From an uncultured Acidobacteriota bacterium (GTDB taxonomy: Bacteria > Acidobacteriota > Blastocatellia > RBC074), in assembly GCA_937967285.1 (NCBI GenBank), contig CALBSU010000131.1, forward strand, positions 1 through 16,309: 16,309 bases of DNA, read 5' to 3'. Shown here one piece after another: positions 7,789 through 16,309 of the stretch. The position numbers and the translations under genes were made by a program. Under the pieces are notes generated by a model. It worked only from the letters and a program-made list of their open reading frames with translations, was not told the origin of the DNA and searched no databases. Positions within the stretch are counted from its first letter, which is position 1. Every line of letters starts with the position of its first letter.

Positions 7789-9087
7789 ATGAAAAAACTG
7801 AACCGAAGAGAGTTTACCAAGGCAACGCTCGCCGCCGGGGCGGGCACGGCTCTGAGCAGAACGCGCATACTCGGGGCGAACGATCGGATCAACATCGGCC
7901 TGATCGGATGCGGCGACCGGGGGACGGACGTCTTCAAGCGGTTTCTGCCGAACAAGGACGTGAATGCGGTCTCGGTCTGCGATGTCTATGTCCCGTATCT
8001 CGAGCGAGCGGCGGCGCTGATCACATCGGGGAGCCCGACACGGCACGAGGATTTCCGTCGGATGCTGGACGAGAAGGGCGTCGATGCGGTGATCGTCGGG
8101 ACGCCCGATCACTGGCATGCGCTGCCGACGATCATGGCCTGTCAGGCGGGTAAGGATGTGTACTGCGAGAAGCCGCTTTCGCTGACCGTGGTCGAGGGCC
8201 GGAGGATGGTCGAGGCTGCAAGAAAATACAACCGCGTTGTGCAGACCGGCAGCCAGCAGCGATCGGGCACCCACTTCCAGCAGGCTGTGAAACTGATCCA
8301 GGAAGGCGCGATCGGCCCGGTTCACAAGATCACGGCGGGTTATATGCGAAATGCAATGCCCGGTTTCAAGCCCGAGGAGATTCTGGGTCCCGGCAAAGAT
8401 GTGCCGAAGGGGCTCAACTGGGACTTCTGGCTCGGGCCGGCGCCGTATGTTCCGTACGATCCTTTCAGATGTCACTATCATTTTCGCTGGTTCTGGGACT
8501 ATTCGGGCGGTCAGATGACCAACTGGGGGGCGCACAATCTGGACATCGCCAGGTGGGCGCTCGGCGAGCCCGGTCCGCAGGCGGTTTCGGCCTACGGCGG
8601 ACGGTTTGAGATCAATGACGGCGGGCAGACGCCGGACGTCCAGGAGGTGCTCTACAAGTTCCCGAAGGCGGTCGTCAGCTGGTCGGGGCGCGAGGTCAAC
8701 CGGATGCGAGACGAGTATCTGGTCTTTCACGGAACGAAGGCCTCGTTGAACATCATGCGGAGCGGATTCAAGATCCTGCCCGAGACGTGGCGCAAGAAGA
8801 AGGAGCCCGAGGTCGAAGCGATGGAGGTCAAGGGAGATCCGAACCAGTCGCAGGCCTCGCATATCCGCGATTTCCTGGACTGCGTCAGGTCGCGCAAGCG
8901 TCCCGTGGCCGACGTCGAGGAAGGGCATTTGACCGCGGTTATGTGCCATCTCGGCAACATCGCAACCAGGCTCGGCCGTTCCCTGAACTGGGATGCGGCG
9001 AAGGAGCAGTTCATCGGCGACAGGGAAGCCAACGGGATGCTGGAACGGCAGTACCGCGCCCCGTGGAAGCTGCCGAAGATAAGCTGA
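7789..9087 (+). CDS. Tat-exported Gfo/Idh/MocA-family oxidoreductase
   Basis: 432 residues. NRREFTKATLAAGAGTALS (5-23) is a clear twin-arginine signal. The NAD(P)-binding domain starts at INIGLIGCGDRG (34-45) with the GxGxxG-type loop. CEKPLS (126-131) holds the conserved catalytic-region Lys (K128), preceded by GTPDHWHA (104-111). The C-terminal alpha/beta domain contains the WDYSGGQMTNWGAHNLDIARWALG stretch (236-259), with H249 and D252 at the usual active-site positions. Members oxidise or reduce hydroxyl groups of sugars and cyclitols. Zymomonas glucose-fructose oxidoreductase is the model for Tat export with tightly bound NADP. TTGGAA (7777-7782) is only a weak ribosome site. The stop is 3 bases before the permease start, so the two genes are almost certainly co-translated. 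A sugar substrate is likely but not identified. Confidence 0.9.
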   Translation: MKKLNRREFTKATLAAGAGTALSRTRILGANDRINIGLIGCGDRGTDVFKRFLPNKDVNAVSVCDVYVPYLERAAALITSGSPTRHEDFRRMLDEKGVDAVIVGTPDHWHALPTIMACQAGKDVYCEKPLSLTVVEGRRMVEAARKYNRVVQTGSQQRSGTHFQQAVKLIQEGAIGPVHKITAGYMRNAMPGFKPEEILGPGKDVPKGLNWDFWLGPAPYVPYDPFRCHYHFRWFWDYSGGQMTNWGAHNLDIARWALGEPGPQAVSAYGGRFEINDGGQTPDVQEVLYKFPKAVVSWSGREVNRMRDEYLVFHGTKASLNIMRSGFKILPETWRKKKEPEVEAMEVKGDPNQSQASHIRDFLDCVRSRKRPVADVEEGHLTAVMCHLGNIATRLGRSLNWDAAKEQFIGDREANGMLERQYRAPWKLPKIS

Positions 9088-9090
9088 TCA

Positions 9091-11535
9091 ATGGACAGAC
9101 TGCTGCAGGACCTGCGATTCGGCGTCAGAATGCTGATCAAAAGCCCCGGCTTCTCGCTGGTCGCGGTCCTGTCGCTAGTCATCGGCATCGGAGCGAATAC
9201 GGCAGTCTTCAGCGTTCTCGATGCCCTGATTCTGCGGCCGCTCCCGTATCAAGATGCCGAGCGGCTGGTCATTCTCTGGAATCGCTCTCCCGGCCTCAAT
9301 ATCGAACAGGACTGGTTTTCACCCGGCCAGTACGTCGACATCCGATCCCAGAACCAGGTCTTCGAGACCACCGCGGTGACGATCGGCGCGAGCTTCAACA
9401 TGACCGGGACTTCCTCGCCCGAGAGGATCGACGGAGCGCGGGTCTCATCGTCATTCTTCAATCTATTCGAGATCGGGGCGATGCGCGGTCGCGTGCTGGC
9501 TCCGGATGAGGACGGGCCGCAGGCTTCAAAGACCGTCGTTCTGAGCAATCGTTTCTGGCAGCGGCGCTTCGGGTCGAATCCGGATGCGATCGGGCAGTCG
9601 ATCAGGCTCAACGGAGAGGCTTACGAGATCGTCGGAATTCTGCCGGCCGATTTCGCCTTCGACAGGCAGGTCATGCCGGCGGTCAATGCGATACGGAATG
9701 CTGATATCTTCCTGCCGCTGCCTCTGAGCGAATCGGCTCAAGCGATCAGAACCAACGAGGACTACAACATCTTCGCGAGGCTGAAACCCGGGGTCAGCGT
9801 CGCGCAGGCGCAGGCCGATATGGATGTCATCGCCGCGGGGATGATCCGCCGGTATCCCGACGTCTATCCGCCGCACGGCCGGCTGACGCTGAGCGTCGTG
9901 CCGTTGCAGGAGCAGGTTGTCGGGGAGATGAAAGAGCTGCTCTGGCTGTTGTATGCGACGATCGGTTTTGTTCTTCTGATAGCGTGCGCGAACATCTCGA
10001 ACCTGCTGCTTTCGCGTTCGGCCGCCCGGCGGCGCGAGATTGCGGTCAGATCGGCGCTTGGCGCCGGCCGCGCGAGAATCGTCAGGCAGTTGCTGACCGA
10101 ATGCATTCTGCTGGCGCTGGTCGGCGGGGCGCTCGGACTGGCCGTCGCTCAGTTCTCGATCGAAGCGCTGCGGATTTACGGCCAGGAGATCATTCCGCGG
10201 TTGAGCGAGATCTCACTCAACGGGCGAGTGCTCGGATACACGCTGCTGCTGACGGTTCTGACGGGTGTCATTTTCGGCATCGCGCCGGCGCTGCGCGCGA
10301 CCGGGCTCGACGTGAATGAGGTTCTGAAGGACGGCGGTCGAGCCGGCGATTCCGGCCGCAGCCGGTTGAGCGGTCTGCTGGTCGTGACGGAGATCGCTCT
10401 GGCGCTGGTCCTGGTTATCGGCGCGGTTCTGCTGGTCCGCAGCCACCAGCGGCTGCTGAGCGCAGATCGCGGATACAGCACCGGAAACATCCTTTCATTC
10501 AGACTGGCGGTGCCGCCGAACGGTTATCCGAAGCCCGAATCCGTGGTCGATTTCTATCGGAAGACGATCGACGGGATCCGGGCTCTGCCCGGCGTTGTCG
10601 ATGCCGGAATCAGCTATTCGCTGCCGATGAGTTCGGTTGCGCTCGCCTGGGAACCGATCCGCATCGAGGGCTACGTTCCGAAGACGACGCACGAAAGGAT
10701 CATCTCGAATGCGAGGTTCGTCAGTCCCGGATTCTTCAATGTCATGCGGATCCGGCTGGTGAGGGGGCGATTGTTCGACGACCGCGATTCTCGCGGCGCA
10801 CCAGAGACAGTGATCATCGACGAAGCGATGGCTCGACGGTTCTGGCCGAACAGCGATCCGCTCGGCAGGCGGATCAGTCGCGGTGAGGACGATCCGTGGC
10901 GGACGATCGTCGGAGTCGTCAGCACCACCGCGAAGTACAGTTCAGAGAAGGAACCGCCGATCACTGTCTTCTATCCGGCCGGCCAGATCTCGCCGCGGAG
11001 TATGTTCGTTGTGGTCAGGACCGCTTCAGATCCTGAAGCGATTGCGCCTTCGGTGCTCGGCGTGATCCGCGGGATCGATCCGGATCTGCCGCCATTCGAT
11101 TTGAAGACGATGGCGGGCCGGGTCGATGAGTCGCTTGCCCGTCGACGTCTGGCGGTCGATCTGCTGACCATCTTCGCGCTCGTTGCGGTCACACTTGCGG
11201 CGATCGGGATCTACGGTGTGATAAGTTACCGTGTCGAGCAGCAGAAACACGAGATCGGCATCCGCATGGCCCTCGGAGCCCGCCCGCTAAAAATTCTCGG
11301 ACTGGTCTTCAGCCAGTCGGCCGTTCCGATCATCGCGGGCATCGTGACCGGTCTGGCGATCGCTGTCGTGCTGTCGAGGATAATTTCGAGCCTGCTGTAT
11401 GACGTCAGCGCTACAGATCCGGCGATCTTTCTCGGCGCATCAGTGGCATTGGGAGGCATCGCCTTTCTGGCCGGCATTATCCCGGCGCTGCGTGCGATCC
11501 GTGTCGATCCTATGATCTCGCTGCGCCATCAATAA
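9091..11535 (+). CDS. Duplicated MacB/FtsX-type orphan ABC permease (acidobacterial ADOP type)
   Basis: 814 residues with two tandem MacB-PCD plus FtsX units. The opening ([47 protein letters not shown]) is the hallmark of acidobacterial orphan permeases. Predicted helices lie near 22-46, 287-307, 335-357, 381-401, 428-449, 691-713, 745-764 and 778-802. Large periplasmic domains lie between helices 1 and 2 and between 5 and 6. Each half has the cytoplasmic coupling motif, [16 protein letters not shown] (315-330) and [16 protein letters not shown] (720-735), which normally contacts an ATPase. No ATP-binding subunit is encoded in the window, hence 'orphan'. The role of such proteins is unsettled; export, mechanotransmission or envelope signalling are possibilities. 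There is no Shine-Dalgarno at the start and only 3 bases separate it from the preceding stop, indicating translational coupling. Confidence 0.92.
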   Translation: MDRLLQDLRFGVRMLIKSPGFSLVAVLSLVIGIGANTAVFSVLDALILRPLPYQDAERLVILWNRSPGLNIEQDWFSPGQYVDIRSQNQVFETTAVTIGASFNMTGTSSPERIDGARVSSSFFNLFEIGAMRGRVLAPDEDGPQASKTVVLSNRFWQRRFGSNPDAIGQSIRLNGEAYEIVGILPADFAFDRQVMPAVNAIRNADIFLPLPLSESAQAIRTNEDYNIFARLKPGVSVAQAQADMDVIAAGMIRRYPDVYPPHGRLTLSVVPLQEQVVGEMKELLWLLYATIGFVLLIACANISNLLLSRSAARRREIAVRSALGAGRARIVRQLLTECILLALVGGALGLAVAQFSIEALRIYGQEIIPRLSEISLNGRVLGYTLLLTVLTGVIFGIAPALRATGLDVNEVLKDGGRAGDSGRSRLSGLLVVTEIALALVLVIGAVLLVRSHQRLLSADRGYSTGNILSFRLAVPPNGYPKPESVVDFYRKTIDGIRALPGVVDAGISYSLPMSSVALAWEPIRIEGYVPKTTHERIISNARFVSPGFFNVMRIRLVRGRLFDDRDSRGAPETVIIDEAMARRFWPNSDPLGRRISRGEDDPWRTIVGVVSTTAKYSSEKEPPITVFYPAGQISPRSMFVVVRTASDPEAIAPSVLGVIRGIDPDLPPFDLKTMAGRVDESLARRRLAVDLLTIFALVAVTLAAIGIYGVISYRVEQQKHEIGIRMALGARPLKILGLVFSQSAVPIIAGIVTGLAIAVVLSRIISSLLYDVSATDPAIFLGASVALGGIAFLAGIIPALRAIRVDPMISLRHQ

Positions 11536-11557
11536 ACGAAATTGAATACACTAAGTT

Positions 11558-11740
<183 letters not shown>

Positions 11741-11766
11741 CATTGAATCAGAGGAGGCCCCGGTAA

Positions 11767-13182
11767 ATGAAACTGCGGTTGAATGTCCTCGCGCTGCTGA
11801 CTTGCGCATTGCTCGCCGGGCAGGTATCGAATCAGCCACTCCAGCGACAGCCGAATATCCTACTGATCTTCGCCGACGACCTCGGCTGGAGCGATGTCGG
11901 TTATCAGGGGACGGATTTTTACGAGACTCCGAATATCGACCGGCTGGCGAAAGAGGGAATGGTCTTCACCAATGCCTACGCCGGCGCGGGCAATTGCGCG
12001 CCGAGCCGTGCAGTTCTGCTCTCGGGGCAGTACACGCCGAGGCACGGAGTTTATGCGGTCCAGAGCACTGAGCGCGGGCCGAAGAATCTGATGCGGATGA
12101 TCCCGATACCGAACAGGAGCGGGTTGCCGCATTCGAACCTGACCATGGCCGAGGCGTTGAAGTCCGCCGGATATGCGACCGGTATCTTCGGCAAGTGGCA
12201 TCTTGCGGGGCCTGACGGCGCGCCGCCCGGAGAACAGGGCTTCGACGAGGTCTTCGATTCGCGGTTTCCGGATCCCAACCGGCGCCGCGACGAGCCTGAA
12301 GATCCGAAAGGCATCTATTCGCTGACTCGGGCAGCCGTAGCGTTCATGGAGAAGAACCGCAGCCGCCCGTTCTTCGCTTATCTCGCGCATCATGCGATTC
12401 ACACGTCGCTCGAAGCCCGGCCTTCATCGCTTCTCAAATTCAAACAGAAAAAGCCGGGCAGGCAGCACGAAAATGCCCTGTATGCCGCATGTCTGTACGA
12501 TCTCGACGACGGCGTGGGAGTTCTTCTGGCCAAATTGAAAGAACTCGGACTGGACCGCAATACGCTGGTCATCTTCACCTCAGACAACGGCGGAACTCAG
12601 CAGTCTTCGCAGGAGCCTCTGAGGGGCAGCAAGGGCGGTTATTACGAAGGGGGGATTCGCGAGCCGTTCATCGCCCGCTGGCCGGGCGTGATCGAACCCG
12701 GCAGCGAAAACCCGACGCCGATAATCAATGCCGATCTCTATCCGACTTTTCTTGCCGTCGCCGCGGCGAAACCTCAGAAGGTTCTGGACGGAGAAGACCT
12801 GCTGCCGTTGTTTCGGGGCACAGGGCGGCTGCGCAGGCAGTCGATCTTCTGGCATTTTCCGGGGTATCTCAACGATCCGGTGATTCGCGGACGCGATCCG
12901 GTCTTCAGAACCCGTCCCGTCAGCGTGATCAGGAAGGGTGACTGGAAGCTGCATCTCTATCACGAGGAGTGGCAACTCGACGGCGGGCGGGAAAAGCCCG
13001 CGGCCAGCCGCGCGGTTGAGCTCTACAATATCGCTCGGGATATCGGCGAGAGGACCGATCTCGCGGGAGTCAACACAGCCAAACGCGATGAGCTTCTCAA
13101 AGACCTGCTGGAATGGATGAAGTCGATCGAAGCGCCAATGCCGGTCGAGAAAAATCCCGCCTACAAACCGGGAACCCAATAA
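11767..13182 (+). CDS. Secreted sulfatase, formylglycine-dependent (arylsulfatase type)
   Basis: 471 residues with a signal peptide (hydrophobic 5-19). It is an S1-type sulfatase of the alkaline phosphatase superfamily. The metal site begins with DDLGWSD (37-43). The modification motif is CAPSRAVLLSG (77-87), a Cys-type C-x-P-S-R in which C77 would be turned into formylglycine by a maturase not encoded here. Other expected residues are K143 and H145 in GKWHLA, H212 in HHAIHTS, D273-N274 in TSDNGG, and K289. GKWHLA replaces the commoner GKWHLG. The family removes sulfate esters, here probably from a carbohydrate, because the downstream genes are carbohydrate-active. AGGAGG at 11752-11757 supports the start. 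It is separated by 31 bases from the next gene and probably heads an operon with the DUF4432 and GH106 genes. Confidence 0.92.
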   Translation: MKLRLNVLALLTCALLAGQVSNQPLQRQPNILLIFADDLGWSDVGYQGTDFYETPNIDRLAKEGMVFTNAYAGAGNCAPSRAVLLSGQYTPRHGVYAVQSTERGPKNLMRMIPIPNRSGLPHSNLTMAEALKSAGYATGIFGKWHLAGPDGAPPGEQGFDEVFDSRFPDPNRRRDEPEDPKGIYSLTRAAVAFMEKNRSRPFFAYLAHHAIHTSLEARPSSLLKFKQKKPGRQHENALYAACLYDLDDGVGVLLAKLKELGLDRNTLVIFTSDNGGTQQSSQEPLRGSKGGYYEGGIREPFIARWPGVIEPGSENPTPIINADLYPTFLAVAAAKPQKVLDGEDLLPLFRGTGRLRRQSIFWHFPGYLNDPVIRGRDPVFRTRPVSVIRKGDWKLHLYHEEWQLDGGREKPAASRAVELYNIARDIGERTDLAGVNTAKRDELLKDLLEWMKSIEAPMPVEKNPAYKPGTQ

Positions 13183-13200
13183 GCGGTCAGTGCCTGCCGC

Positions 13201-13206
13201 GGGAGG
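13201..13206 (+). promoter_or_regulatory. Ribosome binding site supporting the TTG start at 13214
   Basis: GGGAGG lies 7 bases before TTG 13214, and the signal peptide begins directly at that codon. The next in-frame ATG (13256) would remove most of the hydrophobic stretch and has no ribosome site. Confidence 0.75.
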
Positions 13207-13213
13207 ATAAGTT

Positions 13214-14443
13214 TTGATCAGATACCTGTCGATAATCATATTCGGACTTTTTTTCATGAACCTGCAGGAGCCATATCGCCAGACCCTGACCAGCGTGGAA
13301 AGGAATATTCATCTCGGAAGTTGGCAGGTGACGCATCGCGACCTCGATCCTTCCGCGAAGATTCCCTGGTCGGTGCAGAAGTACACGCTGCATGGAGGCA
13401 GGCAGGAAGGTGTCGACGTTATTGTGGTCGATAACGGGCGCCTGCGATTCACGGTGGTTCCGACGCGCGGGATGAGCGTGCTTAAGGTCGAGACCGGAGA
13501 TATCAGGATCGGCTGGGATTCGCCGGTCAGGGAGGTCGTCCACCCGCAGTTCATCAACCTGGAAAGCCGCGGCGGGCTGGGGTGGCTGGAAGGATTCAAT
13601 GAATGGCTGGTCCGGTGCGGGCTGGAGTGGGCCGGGCATCCCGGCAAGGACAAATTCATCAACAACACCGGCGATGAAGCCGAGATGGACCTCACGCTGC
13701 ACGGACGGATCGGCAATATCCCCGCATCGGAGGTCGAAGTGGTCATCGATCGGACGCCTCCGTATCGCATCAGGGTTCGGGGTCGCGTCGACGAGCGGAT
13801 GTTTTACGGTCCCAAGCTCGAACTCTGGACAGAGATCTCGACCGAGCCGGGCTCGACCGCATGGCGGATCACCGACGAACTTCGCAATCACAGCGTCTAC
13901 GAGCAGGAGTTCGAGATGATCTATCACGCCAATTACGGTCCGCCACTGCTGGAAGCAGGATCGCGCTTCGTCGGCGCGCCGCGGGAGATCATCCCGTTCA
14001 ATGCTCATGCCTCGAAAGGCTCCGCCCGGTTCGCGGAATACGAAGGACCGACGAAGGGATTCATCGAGCAGGTCTATGTCATCTCGCCATATGCCGGCGC
14101 GGATCGCAGGACCACCGTCATGCTGCGCAATGCGACCGCCGACAAGGGCGTCAGTATGACCTGGTCGGTCGACCAGTTGCCCTATTTCACGCTGTGGAAG
14201 AACACGACCGCGCTCGAGGAGGGTTATGTCACGGGTCTCGAACCCGGGACCAGCTCGCCCGCCAATCGGAGCATCGAGCGGCAGGCCGGACGACTCCAGA
14301 AGCTGAAACCCGGAGAGCTTCGCAGTTTCACTCTGGATGTCGAAGTGCTGGCCGGCAGAGCCGATGTCGAGCGGACCGCGGCCGCAATCGAACGTCTGCG
14401 AGCCGGCCGCACCCCTGTCATCAGTTCCGGGACGATCAAATAG
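13214..14443 (+). CDS. Secreted DUF4432 / aldose-1-epimerase-like protein
   Basis: 409 residues starting at TTG with a good ribosome site. The first 17 residues ([17 protein letters not shown]) form a short signal peptide or membrane anchor. The rest is a beta-sandwich protein of the galactose-mutarotase fold. It has [17 protein letters not shown] (79-95), the DUF4432-type glycine turn, then [12 protein letters not shown] (100-111), [16 protein letters not shown] (126-141) with its charged and aromatic residues, and LHGRIGN further on. Related enzymes interconvert sugar anomers or bind sugars. True mutarotase chemistry in DUF4432 proteins is inferred from fold. The extracytoplasmic location fits work on sugars released by the neighbouring sulfatase and GH106 enzyme. 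It lies 31 bases after the sulfatase and 33 bases before the GH106 gene, both on the same strand, consistent with one operon. Confidence 0.8.
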   Translation: MIRYLSIIIFGLFFMNLQEPYRQTLTSVERNIHLGSWQVTHRDLDPSAKIPWSVQKYTLHGGRQEGVDVIVVDNGRLRFTVVPTRGMSVLKVETGDIRIGWDSPVREVVHPQFINLESRGGLGWLEGFNEWLVRCGLEWAGHPGKDKFINNTGDEAEMDLTLHGRIGNIPASEVEVVIDRTPPYRIRVRGRVDERMFYGPKLELWTEISTEPGSTAWRITDELRNHSVYEQEFEMIYHANYGPPLLEAGSRFVGAPREIIPFNAHASKGSARFAEYEGPTKGFIEQVYVISPYAGADRRTTVMLRNATADKGVSMTWSVDQLPYFTLWKNTTALEEGYVTGLEPGTSSPANRSIERQAGRLQKLKPGELRSFTLDVEVLAGRADVERTAAAIERLRAGRTPVISSGTIK

Positions 14444-14476
14444 CAGAGCACCACAGAGATTTGTTACTGATCTGAA

Positions 14477-16309
14477 ATGAAACTTGAATCATCACAGAGC
14501 GCCGCCGGCAGGCATCTTCAGCGAGCAGTCGCTGTTGCGATTGTTATCGCATCATTATTAATCAGCCCTACAGGCATACGGCCGGTTGCGGCCCAGATCG
14601 ACAGCCTGAGGGACGGATTCCTCAATCCGCCGGACGATTCGCGGATCATGATGCGCTGGTGGTGGTTCGGGCCGGCGGTGACAACTCAGCGGCTCGAGCG
14701 TGAGATGCGGCTGATGAAGGAGGCGGGAATCGGCGGTTTCGAGATCCAGCCCGTCTATCCGCTGGCGCTCGATGACGAAAAAAATCGCACGCTTCCGTAC
14801 CTTTCCGACCGTTTTCTCGATGCGCTGAAGTTCACGGGGCTGAAGGCGCGCGAACTCGGCCTGCGGGTCGATCTCACGGTCGGCAGCGGATGGCCGTACG
14901 GCGGGCCGACGGTGCCGATCGACAGGGCTGCCGGCAGATTGCGCGTCGATAAGACGAAACCGGCCGGCAGGCGGGTTCCGTTGCCTGACATCTCCGAGGG
15001 AGAATCGCTGATAGCCGCGTTCCACCGGCAGGGCGATGGATTTACTGAACTGAAGGAGATCAGGGACGGCGCGGTCCGGCTCCCCGCTGAGCCGGGGAGC
15101 GGTGACGAGGTCTTCTTCTTCATCTCCAGCCGGACAGGGATGATGGTCAAACGCCCGGCGGTCGGCGCGGAAGGGTTCGTTCTCGACCACTACGATCGAC
15201 GCGCGATCGACGGATATCTCAGGGACGTCGGCGATAAGCTGGTCGGCGCGTTCGGCTCGAATCCGCCTTTCGCGGTCTTCTGCGATTCGCTGGAGGTCTT
15301 CAATTCCGACTGGACGGGGGACTATTTGGAACAGTTTCGCCGGCGGCGAGGCTACGATCTGAAGCCGTACCTGCCCGCTCTGGCGGCCGACATCGGGCCC
15401 GAGACCGAAGCGATCCGTCATGACTGGACGCTGACGCTGACAGAGGTCTTCAACGACAACTTCCTGGCTCCGCTGCGTGACTGGGCGAAATCGAAGGGCA
15501 CGCGATTGAGGATGCAGGGCTACGGCATACCGCCGATGACGCTCTCGGGCAACTCCAGGGTCGATCTGCCCGAAGGCGAAGGCTTTCACTGGACGGTCGT
15601 CCGCGCTTCGCGCTGGGCATCCTCGGCCAGCCATCTCTATGGCCGGCCCGTCACTTCATCAGAGACCTGGACCTGGCTCCACTCGCCGTCCTTCCGCGCG
15701 ACGCCGCTCGATCTGAAGGCCGAAGCGGATCTCCACTTTCTGCAGGGGATCAATCAGTTGATCGGTCATGGATGGCCGTACAACCCCGAGGGAGTCGAAT
15801 ACCCCGGCTGGCGCTTCTATGCCGCAGGCGTCTTCAACGAGAAGAACCCGTGGTGGAATGTCATGCCGGATCTCGCGAGGTATCTGCAGCGATCCAGCTT
15901 CATGCTTCGGCAGGGGCGGCCTGCCAACGATATCGCGCTCTACCTCCCTACAAGCGACGCATACGCGAGCTACTCGAATGGTAACGTCGGCTACCTGATA
16001 GATCGAATCCGCGACCGTGTCGGACCGGACTGCATCCCCGAGATCCTCGAAGCGGGTTTCAATCTCGACTTCATCGACGATGAAGCGATCGCCGAGCTGG
16101 GACGAGTCGAGGACGGCCGACTGGCGATGGGCGAAAACCGGTACCGCGCGGTCATACTTCCCAACGTCCGGCTGATTCCGGCCGCCACGCTGAAGAAGCT
16201 GGAATTGTTCGCCGATCGCGGCGGCGTCGTCATCGCGACACGCCGAGTCCCGGAGCTCCCGCCGGGGTTGAAAGCATCCGCGGAGGATCGCGCGGCTGTC
16301 GAAAGGATA
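14477..16309 (+). CDS. Secreted GH106 glycoside hydrolase, alpha-L-rhamnosidase family (C-terminus cut off)
   Basis: The frame is open for 611 codons to the right edge, so the gene is incomplete; GH106 proteins usually exceed 900 residues. The signal peptide spans about 15-40 (hydrophobic [13 protein letters not shown], cleavage near PVAAQ). The GH106 N-terminal pattern follows: [20 protein letters not shown] (48-67), then [17 protein letters not shown] (80-96), the first strands and helix of the catalytic barrel. GSGWPYGGP (136-144), [16 protein letters not shown] (268-283) and SSETWTW (394-400) are further conserved barrel stretches. E273 and E396 are acidic candidates for catalysis, not assigned with certainty. 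Known members release L-rhamnose from pectic or other plant and algal glycans. The ribosome site is weak, so translation may depend on the DUF4432 gene 33 bases upstream. The barrel start is intact and no frameshift is seen. Confidence 0.88.
   Translation, partial: MKLESSQSAAGRHLQRAVAVAIVIASLLISPTGIRPVAAQIDSLRDGFLNPPDDSRIMMRWWWFGPAVTTQRLEREMRLMKEAGIGGFEIQPVYPLALDDEKNRTLPYLSDRFLDALKFTGLKARELGLRVDLTVGSGWPYGGPTVPIDRAAGRLRVDKTKPAGRRVPLPDISEGESLIAAFHRQGDGFTELKEIRDGAVRLPAEPGSGDEVFFFISSRTGMMVKRPAVGAEGFVLDHYDRRAIDGYLRDVGDKLVGAFGSNPPFAVFCDSLEVFNSDWTGDYLEQFRRRRGYDLKPYLPALAADIGPETEAIRHDWTLTLTEVFNDNFLAPLRDWAKSKGTRLRMQGYGIPPMTLSGNSRVDLPEGEGFHWTVVRASRWASSASHLYGRPVTSSETWTWLHSPSFRATPLDLKAEADLHFLQGINQLIGHGWPYNPEGVEYPGWRFYAAGVFNEKNPWWNVMPDLARYLQRSSFMLRQGRPANDIALYLPTSDAYASYSNGNVGYLIDRIRDRVGPDCIPEILEAGFNLDFIDDEAIAELGRVEDGRLAMGENRYRAVILPNVRLIPAATLKKLELFADRGGVVIATRRVPELPPGLKASAEDRAAVERI

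Noticed and set aside
7771..8949. Minus-strand open frame of 392 codons
   Set aside because: It is fully antisense to the Gfo/Idh/MocA gene, has an Arg/His/Asp-rich composition and shows no recognisable motif.

Overview
The window looks like chromosomal DNA of an Acidobacteriota bacterium. It is GC-rich, with codons ending mostly in G or C. The best taxonomic pointer is the gene at 9091-11535, an 814-residue MacB/FtsX-type permease with duplicated halves and no ATPase beside it. This matches the 'acidobacterial duplicated orphan permease' type. Tat-signalled Gfo/Idh/MocA oxidoreductases, a single-Cys-site sulfatase, DUF4432 and GH106 proteins fit the same kind of large, saccharolytic soil genome. 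The taxonomic call is inference, since no rRNA is present.

Layout. Positions 1-965 (minus strand, cut by the left edge) encode an MFS carrier of the monocarboxylate / oxalate-formate type, with a promoter-like site upstream. All other genes are on the plus strand. Block A (1165-4888) holds an NADP-dependent medium-chain reductase, a secreted metallo-beta-lactamase-fold hydrolase, a HupE/UreJ-like membrane protein starting at TTG, and a small unrecognised protein. Block B (5021-11535) holds a secreted mono-haem cytochrome c, a Tat-signalled thiamine-diphosphate enzyme, a Tat-signalled Gfo/Idh/MocA oxidoreductase and the orphan permease, which starts 3 bases after its neighbour ends. Block C (11767-16309, cut by the right edge) holds a secreted sulfatase, a secreted DUF4432 (aldose-1-epimerase-like) protein starting at TTG, and the first 611 codons of a secreted GH106 (alpha-L-rhamnosidase family) enzyme.

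The block boundaries carry non-coding repeats: a 7-bp triple repeat at 4897-4917, a long inverted repeat at 5460-5621 and an unrelated long inverted repeat at 11558-11724. A strong hairpin without a T-run lies between the thiamine enzyme and the Gfo/Idh/MocA gene.

How the genes may work together (inference). Block C reads as a small set for removing sulfate and rhamnose from a sulfated rhamnose-containing glycan outside the cytoplasm. Block B suggests a periplasmic redox module built from two enzymes exported folded with their cofactors plus a cytochrome c. No CRISPR array, transposase, integrase, phage gene, tRNA or rRNA was seen. Nothing in the window is clearly a new defence or mobile system. 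The most unusual items are the exported thiamine-diphosphate enzyme and the repeat elements.
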